Source: CAVUPF01 sp963743285
Lineage (GTDB): Bacteria > Actinomycetota > Thermoleophilia > Solirubrobacterales > 70-9
Reading direction: 5' to 3'
Assembly (NCBI GenBank): GCA_963743285.1
Contig: CAVUPF010000001.1
Span: forward strand, 62,001-126,000
Length of the DNA: 64,000 nucleotides
Position numbers and translations under genes: made by a program. Shown one piece after another: positions 8,925-15,470 of this stretch. Position 1 is the stretch's first letter. Every line of letters begins with the position of its first letter. The notes below the pieces were generated by a model. The model was not told the DNA's origin. It searched no databases and was given only the letters and a program-made list of their open reading frames with translations.

Positions 8925-10250
8925 TCAGGAAGAGGACCCGGCTTGGGCAGAAGGGCCAGGAGGGACTGCAGCCAGCCACGCAAAGACGCTGATTGTCGCT
9001 GCATCCAGCTGTAGGCTACCCGGAGGGGAGGCGACAGTGGTACTCGACCTCCCAGCCCATGTCTTCAGGTAGAGGCCATTGCCATCCGGGGCATTGGCCA
9101 ATGCGCGGAGGGCATTGCTCTTAGCGATCTGGTACCACTCTGGGTTCCCATTGCTGGTGTAGAAGTCCAGCATGTCTTGCAGATACACGCGGTCATACTG
9201 AGGTCCCATCTGAAGTTCCGGGAAATGGGCCGCCGCATTTTGGCCCAGTTCTTCCGCACGGTCGCAATACGCATGTACCCCTGTTGATTCGCAGAGCGTT
9301 TGGTTGGCGATGATCATCGGCCCTTGCACATAGGGGAGCGGAGTTGGATCGAAGGGGGGAATGGGCGTGCTAGAGGCCGTCGCTGTGCTTGACTGCGAGA
9401 CGGCGTCGGACTCCGCACGAAGCTTGGCTTCCTCCCTTGCCGTGTAACGCTCGGAGGAGCTCACAGCTGCTGACGTTGGTGGCGAGACTCCGCCAGGCTC
9501 AAGCTCGCTCTGGGGGGTGCGGAGGCGAGCGTAAAGTCCTTCCGCAGGATTCCACAGCCATTGGCCGCCCCAGGCAATGAACTTCTGCGCTTCGGCAAGA
9601 AAATTTGGGTTGTGGGTAATCGCGTAGAGCCGTGCCGCCAGCTCGGTCCCGCTGGCCAGCGTCTCGCCGGCAAAAAACGTGTGCTGCGTACTCCACCATA
9701 AACCTTCGGAGCTAGGCGAGCTGTCCCAGCCGGATGTAGCGATGAAGCGAAAGGCGGTCTCGGCGTCTCCGATGTACCTGCGTTTGCCGGTCGCTCGGTA
9801 TGCATCGAGAAAGGCAAGTCCCCACCAGCCGTTGTCGTCGAACCAGGTTGTATCGCCGCTCCGATGCTGGCCCGGTTCAGGGGCAAACCCCGGGACTGGA
9901 TCAAGTGAGTGGTTTAGGTAGGACTCGGCAAAGTCGGCGAAGCCGGTGACGTTGCTCTTGTGGTGTGGAGTCGGGTCTGCGACGGCGATCCCGTCGAGTG
10001 CCTCAAACAGCGGCACGATGTCCCACAGCGTCGCCACCTTTGCGCTGTCATGAAGCTCAGCGTCGAACCATCGACGGCGGCCGTTCCACCAAAATCGGTG
10101 TACCTTGGCAACCCCGTTTTCGGCGAGGGCGAGGAACCGCGCCTGGGTCGCGGTAAGGGTCTGACCGTAAGAGTTACTCGCGGGTAGGACCAGGGTCAGC
10201 ATCGTGCATGCAATCGCCAAAGTCAGAGTGAGCCACTCGCGTGTGTGCAT
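8925..10250 (-). CDS. secreted GH76-family alpha-1,6-mannanase-like protein
   Basis: A predicted endo-mannanase of the (alpha/alpha)6-barrel GH76 family. Start chosen at ATG 10250 because it opens a standard signal peptide (MHTREWL plus a hydrophobic core, cleavage near residue 29); the frame is open upstream but that part has no secretory character. WFDDNGWWGLAFLDAY at 136-151 contains the paired catalytic aspartates (D138, D139) of GH76. The rest shows the Trp-rich helical repeats of the family, with an odd Ser/Thr-rich insertion about two thirds through. Possible substrates are the organism's own mannan or external mannan; the PIG-V-type gene nearby favours envelope glycan turnover. Confidence 0.8.
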   Translation of the reverse strand: MHTREWLTLTLAIACTMLTLVLPASNSYGQTLTATQARFLALAENGVAKVHRFWWNGRRRWFDAELHDSAKVATLWDIVPLFEALDGIAVADPTPHHKSNVTGFADFAESYLNHSLDPVPGFAPEPGQHRSGDTTWFDDNGWWGLAFLDAYRATGKRRYIGDAETAFRFIATSGWDSSPSSEGLWWSTQHTFFAGETLASGTELAARLYAITHNPNFLAEAQKFIAWGGQWLWNPAEGLYARLRTPQSELEPGGVSPPTSAAVSSSERYTAREEAKLRAESDAVSQSSTATASSTPIPPFDPTPLPYVQGPMIIANQTLCESTGVHAYCDRAEELGQNAAAHFPELQMGPQYDRVYLQDMLDFYTSNGNPEWYQIAKSNALRALANAPDGNGLYLKTWAGRSSTTVASPPGSLQLDAATISVFAWLAAVPPGPSAQAGSSS

Positions 10251-10477
10251 TTGGGTGTTTGAGCCCAGCCTCAGTTCGTCGCTTGAGTTCCGCTCAGCTC
10301 CCAAGGGTTGCTGGGAGAACCTCAAATGAGAGAGCGCCAAATGAGCCTGCACCGTTCCGCCATTGGGGAACCCTATCCGGCGCCAGGTCTTCGGATGATG
10401 ACGTTGCGATGCCGAGGGGCCGGAATTTGGCTTCTCAGCGTGATCCGGCACTTGGGGTCGAGCGCGAATAGACAGAG
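10251..10477. other. intergenic, no gene recognised
   Basis: About 230 bp upstream of the GH76 gene. It contains the likely promoter of that gene but no clear motif was identified. The following 450 bp hold two gene relics listed separately. Confidence 0.3.
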
Positions 10478-10662
10478 CATGTGCTCGTATGCCAAGACGA
10501 CCACAAGAAGCTGAAGGGGGCCAGCAAGAAGCTGAATAGGGCCGACTGCAAGCTCGACATGGTCAAGGGCCACAGACCAAGAGCGCCAAGGTGAAGAAGC
10601 AGAGGCCCAGGCAGGGCAAGGTGCTGGCCCCCGGCGCCAAGGTCAACGTCAAGCTGAGCTGA
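10478..10662 (+). pseudogene. relic of the PASTA-like C-terminal tail of a secreted protein
   Basis: This is a decayed copy of the 3' end of the secreted protein gene at 57282-58334. After restoring one missing base near 10574, the frame reads ADCKLDMVKGHKTKSAKVKK and ends KVLAPGAKVNVKLS-stop, against ADCKLGKVKGHKTKSAKVKK and KVLAPGSKVSVKLR in the intact gene. The similarity continues about 100 bp past the stop into non-coding DNA, including GCGTGGGG(G)AGAGGCTGTCTTGAG in both. There is no start codon or upstream domain here. A 1-bp deletion and missing 5' part make it non-functional. Confidence 0.85.
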
Positions 10663-10798
10663 GTCCGCAGCGAAACAGCGCCAGCACGCAGTTCATGTCG
10701 GTCGTTGGTTGAGGGCGCCGACCGCGGGCGTGGGGAGAGGCTGTCTTGAGCACCCAACCCAATCGCCGATATGCTGCCTCTTGGCCTGTCATCGCTAG

Positions 10799-10933
10799 AG
10801 CCTCAAGGCCGACCAGCGTGCCGGCTTTTCCTACCGAGAGATTGCGGACCGCCGTGGCTGGACCTATGCGAAGGTGAACCGCTCGATCGCCGAGGGGCGG
10901 GCGACGCTGCGGGTGAACGGCGCGGCGGCGTAG
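10799..10933 (+). pseudogene. relic of a sigma-70 factor region 4
   Basis: The frame from 10799 to TAG 10931-10933 reads SLKADQRAGFSYREIADRRG then WTYAKVNRSIAEGRATLR. This is the helix-turn-helix of region 4 as found in Thermoleophilia-type group-4 or stress sigma factors (YREIA..GWTYTKVNR..TEGR). Nothing corresponding to regions 2 or 3 lies upstream. It follows directly after the PASTA-tail relic, so both are probably leftovers of one rearrangement. Confidence 0.7.
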
Positions 10934-10989
10934 GTGTGCGTGCCGAGTGGAAAGAGGTATGAAACTGGGCGTCCAAGGCTACGAGCGTG

Positions 10990-11730
10990 TTACGGGACAA
11001 GCCCCGCCATGGCCTTCAGACCCTGAGGAAAGCTGTCAATTGACGCGAGGTGCAATGAGGCCAGCTCGGCCTGAGCCATCAGGTCGCCGGCGAAGGCCTT
11101 CACACACCTTTCTGGCTCAGCATTCGCCATGGCGACAATGGCCCCCGCTGCGCCGATGCCCCCAGCAAGGCTCAGCAGGTTGGCTGATCCGGTGTAGACC
11201 GCGCAATCGCAAACGTTCACCTCGATGACGAGGCGGTCTGCGTCGGCGGAGGAATCCTTGATCCCGGCCACCGGCAGATTGTTGGGTTCATCAATGCCTA
11301 TCCCAGGTGGAGCGATCACCGGGAAGTGGTATGCCAAGACAGGAACAGCGTCCGCCGCTTGCGCGATTTCTTCGTAGAACGTGGGCATCATCTGGGCATC
11401 GGCTGGAGACAGCACGAGCACGGCATCGGCGCCGGCGGCTGCGCATCGTGCCGTCATGTGCCGGGCCTGCGCCGGATCGGAGTGACCCGTCCCAGCGATG
11501 ACCGGCACGTCGCTCGGCAGGGCCGCGCGACAGGCCTCAACCAACGCGACGCGGTCCTCCTCGTCGAGCCGCCAGGGCTCCCCAGTCGTCCCGGCTACGG
11601 CGACAGCCGCGACACCGCGGTCGACCAAACGGGCACCGTGCTCAGCCGTTTTGTCCACCAGAAGACGGCCATCGCCGTCGAACAGCGAGACCAAAGCCAC
11701 GCCGACGCCTTCAAAGACAGACTCAGGCAT
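10990..11730 (-). CDS. DapA/NanA-family aldolase, C-terminally short
   Basis: A 246-residue member of the dihydrodipicolinate synthase / N-acetylneuraminate lyase (class I aldolase, TIM barrel) family. AGTTGEPWRLDEEDR at ~45-59 is the substrate-loop motif, YHFP (~130) contains the conserved Tyr and GIKDSS (~153) the Schiff-base Lys. The family is normally ~290 residues; this one stops at KAMAGLVP, where relatives continue with GPVRPPL and two further helices. The loss abuts the relic cluster at 10.5-10.9 kb, so truncation during rearrangement is likely and activity uncertain. Which pyruvate aldol reaction it catalysed cannot be told. Confidence 0.75.
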   Translation of the reverse strand: MPESVFEGVGVALVSLFDGDGRLLVDKTAEHGARLVDRGVAAVAVAGTTGEPWRLDEEDRVALVEACRAALPSDVPVIAGTGHSDPAQARHMTARCAAAGADAVLVLSPADAQMMPTFYEEIAQAADAVPVLAYHFPVIAPPGIGIDEPNNLPVAGIKDSSADADRLVIEVNVCDCAVYTGSANLLSLAGGIGAAGAIVAMANAEPERCVKAFAGDLMAQAELASLHLASIDSFPQGLKAMAGLVP

Positions 11731-11867
11731 TACGTCGACGGCAATTCGGAATGTGCGATTTCACGCTGGATAGTCGAGCATATCTCCGCTTGAGCGAGGA
11801 GGACCTACCTGCCCCGCTGGCTCTCCGCACCCAGTCAGCCATCTACCCGAGTTCCAGCTCAGCTTGC

Positions 11868-12383
11868 TCAGCCGGCGGTCCGCGCGAAGCGCTGTTTGAG
11901 CTTTGTACGCGCGTTGAACGCCGCTTTCATTCCACGCTCTCCGAGTGAGTCCCTTGCTGGCAGCATCCCGATCTGCTGTGCGAACGACACCTGGTCAAAG
12001 ACGGCCGCATTGTGGACGATCTTCCCCTCGCGGAAGGTGAAGCAGTCGATGCCTTTCAACTCGATCTGATCGCCGGTCGGCTCGACTCCCTGCCAGGGCG
12101 CGCCGCTGAAGGTCCCGGTCATCTGCCACTTGACGAAGACGGTTTCACCCTCCGCAGCGATCCGCTCGGGCTCGATGTGGAAATCCGGAAGTGCTGCGAA
12201 GATCTCGGCGAAGTAGCCCACCATCTCCTCGTGCCCCCGGTAGGTGCCGGTCGGGAGCTCCTCGACTAGATCGTCGGCCCAGTAGGGGCGTAGCGCCTCG
12301 GCATCGCGCTGGTTCAGCACGGTCTCAAATACCTCCCGGGCGCTATCAACTGGAGAAAGGGTCTCGGTCTCCACAGCGGTCAT
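11868..12383 (-). CDS. SnoaL-like (NTF2-fold) ester cyclase-type protein
   Basis: Start taken at ATG 12383, preceded by GGAG; the frame is open for 45 codons more but without a ribosome binding site. The 171-residue product has the SnoaL/NTF2-like arrangement: AREVFETVLNQRDAEALRPY, YWADDLVEELPTGTYRG, then the beta-sheet with VFVKWQMTGTFSGAPWQGVEPTG and CFTFREGKIV. In polyketide cyclases this fold binds a small hydrophobic molecule, but many bacterial homologues have no known substrate. The C-terminal ~30 residues are basic and extra to the domain. Confidence 0.7.
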   Translation of the reverse strand: MTAVETETLSPVDSAREVFETVLNQRDAEALRPYWADDLVEELPTGTYRGHEEMVGYFAEIFAALPDFHIEPERIAAEGETVFVKWQMTGTFSGAPWQGVEPTGDQIELKGIDCFTFREGKIVHNAAVFDQVSFAQQIGMLPARDSLGERGMKAAFNARTKLKQRFARTAG

Positions 12384-12562
12384 CTCCGTTTCTTTCGGGT
12401 GGGACTCAACTGAAATCAAGAATCGCAGATCTCGCCCGATTGCCTTCTTTGCTTCGCAAAGCTGGGACGAATTCGCCCCAAGCACCGTCTTGCGTGCATG
12501 GCGACACCACCACGACACAGCTCTCCCTCCAGGCCAAACTCGCGGCGATTTGCTGGGCTTTA

Positions 12563-12606
12563 AGAGCCGACGCCCAGATTCGAACTGGGGACCCCTTCAT
12601 TACGAG
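12563..12606 (-). repeat. direct repeat of tRNA-Thr 3' half (attachment-site remnant)
   Basis: 44 bp identical to 13853-13896. It corresponds to tRNA-Thr positions 32 to 72 plus three bases beyond the 3' end, i.e. from the first base of the anticodon loop to past the acceptor stem. This is the product expected when a tyrosine-recombinase element inserts into a tRNA gene and re-creates its 3' half. There is no 5' half here, so it is not a functional tRNA. Confidence 0.88.
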
Positions 12607-12733
12607 CGCGATATTTGAGCCCGGATCTGGCCCGATCCAGTTCGATCCCGTCCGGTTGGTTCGATCTGGTCGAGTCCAGAATTGCCGAGTTGGGGACATA
12701 TTCTGGGACACGGATTTGGAAGCGCTGCCTGGC

Positions 12734-13792
12734 TCAGAAAGCGCTGCTAAGCCGACGCCACTCCTTGCGGCCCCGACCGGGCGATTCAACGACACCCGCA
12801 TCTCGGAGCTTTCGTAGCTCCGAGCGTATGTGTTCGGAGCTGATGTCTGGAAGGGCCTGATGGACATCATCGAAAGTGAAGACATCGGAGGCACGAGACC
12901 GAACGAACAACTTGATCCGCATGGCTTTTGATCCACGGCCACTCATCAGCTCACCCGCTCTGGCCTCGAATTCCTCGTAGGCGGCATTGAGAATGCCGAG
13001 GAAGTAATTGAGCCACGGCCAGATGTCGTGCTTACCCTCGTCCCAACCTGCGGTCGATTTCTCGAGACTTTCGTAGTAGGTCTCCTTGCTTTCCTCTACC
13101 AGCTTCTCGAGGCTGATGAAGCGGCCGACCTCGTGGCCACATTGATAGAGGAGGAGTAAAGTCAGCAAGCGCGAAAGCCGGCCGTTCCCGTCGTTGAACG
13201 GGTGGATCATGAGAAAGTCGAAGATGTAGCTGCCCGCCAAGAGCAGGGGGGAGTGGCCGCCGTTCTTGAGCGCTTCCCCAAAGCGCTCATGCAGCTCGTC
13301 CATGGCGTTTGGTGTCTCAAATGGGCTGACACCCTCGAAAACGACCGTGAGCTTGTTCCCTTGCGCATCGAAGCGTGCAACCTCGTTTTGAGAACTCTTG
13401 AAACTGCCTCCGGGAATAGGCGTGAACGCGTAGATGTCCCGGTGGAACTGTCGGACGACTGATGGCGTGAACGGAATGTGGGCGCTGCTCGAATGAATTG
13501 TGTCGAGAACTTTCCGATACCCGGCAACCTCCTCCTCCGAGCGGGTTTGGGGCGCTGTCTTGTCCTGCACCAGTTCGGTGACCCTTCCGGGAGCAACCGT
13601 GATGTTCTCGATCGCGTTGGACGAGGCGCTGCTTTGGATCAGCGCGACCTCCATGAGCCCCTTGAGCACCAGGGGGTTCTGTCGGCGGGATGCCGCCTCG
13701 CGTCCTCTCCCGGCGCCAGCCTCGGCCAGCGCTGCGGCGGAGCGCGCCGGCACAAGCCCCAGGTGTCGTTCTAGATCGCGAAAGGTTTGCAT
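12734..13792 (-). CDS. Fic-domain AMPylase with N-terminal inhibitory helix and C-terminal winged helix
   Basis: Fic proteins transfer AMP (or a similar nucleotide moiety) to target hydroxyls. The catalytic motif H197-PFNDGNG-R205 is intact. The inhibitory motif SNAIEN (S58 to N63; family pattern S/T-x3-E-G/N) lies N-terminal, so this is a class II, self-inhibited Fic. About residues 290-352 form a winged helix ending EWRRLSSAF, as in DNA-binding Fic/DUF4172-like regulators. Start chosen at ATG 13792, four bases after a palindromic operator; the alternative GTG 13810 would place the first codons inside the operator. It is the only gene in the tRNA-Thr insertion. Confidence 0.9.
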   Translation of the reverse strand: MQTFRDLERHLGLVPARSAAALAEAGAGRGREAASRRQNPLVLKGLMEVALIQSSASSNAIENITVAPGRVTELVQDKTAPQTRSEEEVAGYRKVLDTIHSSSAHIPFTPSVVRQFHRDIYAFTPIPGGSFKSSQNEVARFDAQGNKLTVVFEGVSPFETPNAMDELHERFGEALKNGGHSPLLLAGSYIFDFLMIHPFNDGNGRLSRLLTLLLLYQCGHEVGRFISLEKLVEESKETYYESLEKSTAGWDEGKHDIWPWLNYFLGILNAAYEEFEARAGELMSGRGSKAMRIKLFVRSRASDVFTFDDVHQALPDISSEHIRSELRKLRDAGVVESPGRGRKEWRRLSSAF

Positions 13793-13795
13793 GTT

Positions 13796-13828
13796 AAATA
13801 GGTATTTCACACCCTAAAATACCTATTT
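13796..13828. promoter_or_regulatory. 11-bp-arm inverted repeat at the Fic promoter
   Basis: AAATAGGTATT (13796-13806) and its perfect complement AATACCTATTT (13818-13828) are separated by 11 bp and end four bases before the chosen Fic ATG. Perfect 11-bp arms in AT-rich DNA within a GC-rich genome point to an operator. The C-terminal winged helix of Fic is a natural candidate ligand (autoregulation, inferred). Confidence 0.7.
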
Positions 13829-13854
13829 GAAGGCCTCTTGGTCCCTATCTCGAG

Positions 13855-13927
13855 AGCCGACGCCCAGATTCGAACTGGGGACCCCTTCATTACGAGTGAA
13901 GTGCTCTACCAACTGAGCTACGTCGGC
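13855..13927 (-). tRNA. tRNA-Thr(CGT)
   Basis: Reads 5'-GCCGACG TA GCTC..., with a 7-bp acceptor stem (GCCGACG/CGTCGGC), D-arm GCTC-AGTTGGTA-GAGC, anticodon arm CTTCA-CTCGTAA-TGAAG giving anticodon CGT, T-arm CCCAG-TTCGAAT-CTGGG and discriminator U. CCA is not encoded. Its 3' half is repeated at 12563-12606, so it served as an integration site. Confidence 0.97.
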
Positions 13928-13994
13928 CGGGTTGGTGCATTCTAGGGAGGGACGAGGCCCTGGTTCCGTCGCGTCCGACGGGCGCTCCCGAGCC

Positions 13995-14414
13995 TCAGTC
14001 ACGCTTGCCGATAAATGAGATGGAACGGCCCCTTGCGGCGCAGCTCACGGCGATACCGGCATCCGTGGTAGCTCCGAGGCAGCGATAGCCCGCTACCGTG
14101 CATGAGTGGCGGGAGGCGCCGGGGTGAGCGGAGCAGCGGGGCTCCCTGGTCCAGTCAAGGACGATCATCTGGCCTGCATCGCAGCGGACCCCGGCCGTCA
14201 CTTGCAGCTGCTCGGTACCGGCGACGGCATTCTTGCATCCATGTGTCGAGGCGCCGATCGGCGAGCTCGAGGCCTTCGCCGCTGGCGCAGGGGGGGCCTG
14301 CCTGTGCGAGGTGGGGCCCGATCCTGACGAAGAGCCGCAGCCCGTGAGCAGCGCGACGATCGCGGCAAGGGCAAGAGCGAAGAGCGGGATGGGAGATGCC
14401 GGCGCGAACCTCAC
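13995..14414 (-). CDS. small cysteine-containing lipoprotein
   Basis: 139 residues. A signal sequence with hydrophobic core (LFALALAAIVALLTGC) ends in a lipobox with C26, then a Ser/Gly/Ala/Pro linker to ~55 and a compact domain with five Cys (CKNAVAG, VRCDAG, PRCSAH, HSCTVAGYRC, VSCAAR region), suggesting disulfides outside the cell. No family recognised. The ATG is at 14414 and the next gene on this strand is UdgB ~225 bp upstream; no operon is evident. Confidence 0.65.
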   Translation of the reverse strand: MRFAPASPIPLFALALAAIVALLTGCGSSSGSGPTSHRQAPPAPAAKASSSPIGASTHGCKNAVAGTEQLQVTAGVRCDAGQMIVLDWTREPRCSAHPGASRHSCTVAGYRCLGATTDAGIAVSCAARGRSISFIGKRD

Positions 14415-14638
14415 GCAGCTAACTTAGCCGCCGGCCGCCGTCCGAAGCCGGCCGTCGGCGCGATCCCCATCAGCGTCGTGCTCTCCCGCACCGGTTCCAC
14501 GCTCCGGTTGCATCTTGCCGCACACCCGCAGCCCGGCTGCGGCACGACCGCCTCGCGCATAACCCCCATTGTCAGCAGGCGCCGGCGTCGAAGAAGAAGC
14601 GGGTCGCACCCCGCCGAGGAAAGCCGCGCGGGGCAGAG

Positions 14639-15331
14639 CTAGCCCGCCAGCTCCCCCGCCCGGGCGAGGACCGCGTCCAGCATCGGCTCGGTCAGCTTCC
14701 CGGTGAAGGTGTTCTGCTGGCTGGGGTGGTAGCAGCCGAGCAGCGTCCAGCGGCCGAGCGGTGCCTCGGCCCCGTGGCCGAAGCGCGGCCTCGGGCGCGG
14801 CGCCTCGGCGCCCAGCGCCCTGATCGCCCGCAGGGCGCCGTCCCAGGCAAAGGCTCCGAGCGCGAGGATGACGCGACAGCCCCCCAACAGCTCCAGCTCG
14901 CGCTCCAGGTAGGGAAGGCATGCGTCGCGCTCCGTCGGGGTCGGCCTGTTGGCCGGTGGGGCGCAGCGCACCACCGCGGTCACGTAGGCGTCGCGAAGGC
15001 GCAGCGGGTCGCCGCGGCGCTCGGAGCGGGGGCGGTTGGCGTAGCCGGCGCGGTGCAGCGCCGCGTAGAGCCACTCGCCGGAGCGATCGCCGGTGAACAT
15101 CCGTCCGGTGCGGTTAGCCCCGTGCGCAGCGGGGGCGAGGCCGACGATCGCGAGGCGGGCGGCCGGGTCGCCGAAGCCGGCCACCGGGGCTGCCCAGTAG
15201 CCCTCGTCGCGGAAGCGGCGCGGCGGGTTCGCCGCACACGCCTCGCGCCACTCGACCAGCCGCGGGCAGCGCTGGCAGGCGTGGATCTCGGCGGCCAGCT
15301 CGGCGAAGGTGCCGGCTGGGCCTGAGCTCAT
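14639..15331 (-). CDS. udgB: family 5 uracil-DNA glycosylase (UdgB) with Fe-S cluster
   Basis: A 230-residue base-excision enzyme removing uracil (and often hypoxanthine) from DNA. Motif 1 is GLAPAAHGANRTGRMFTG (64-81), which lacks the polar Asp/Asn of other UDG families as is typical of UdgB, and motif 2 is CYHPSQQNTFTGKL (200-213). Cys19, Cys22, Cys123 and Cys138 are the expected [4Fe-4S] ligands. Start taken at ATG 15331, just before the conserved N-terminal CQRCPRLV; the frame is open further but adds no domain. Divergent from the MMPL gene with 139 bp between. Confidence 0.93.
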   Translation of the reverse strand: MSSGPAGTFAELAAEIHACQRCPRLVEWREACAANPPRRFRDEGYWAAPVAGFGDPAARLAIVGLAPAAHGANRTGRMFTGDRSGEWLYAALHRAGYANRPRSERRGDPLRLRDAYVTAVVRCAPPANRPTPTERDACLPYLERELELLGGCRVILALGAFAWDGALRAIRALGAEAPRPRPRFGHGAEAPLGRWTLLGCYHPSQQNTFTGKLTEPMLDAVLARAGELAG

Positions 15332-15470
15332 CGGCTTCGCCGTCTCGCCATCGCCCCGAACTGAATCATGCGTGGCGGCGATGTGCGTTGTGTCCTGGAA
15401 GGGGCGCGGCGCAACCGTGGAGCCGCGACGGTCGGCGTCTTTCCGGGGTGCGATCGTGCATGATGGCACT

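Larger units (their letters stand above)
12563..13896. mobile_element. small tRNA-Thr-integrated segment carrying a Fic gene
   Basis: Two 44-bp direct repeats (12563-12606 and 13853-13896), the right one within an intact tRNA-Thr gene, bracket 1246 bp of DNA. The only gene inside is Fic; there is no integrase, so this is either a deletion remnant of a larger island or a segment mobilised in trans. The Fic promoter region is noticeably AT-rich compared with surroundings, consistent with transfer. Between the left repeat and the Fic stop lie short repeated GATC/GGTC-type words that might be integrase arm sites, but this is speculative. Confidence 0.75.

Noticed and set aside
12563..12606. Second functional tRNA-Thr
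   Set aside because: Only the 3' half from the anticodon loop is present; no D-arm or 5' acceptor strand.
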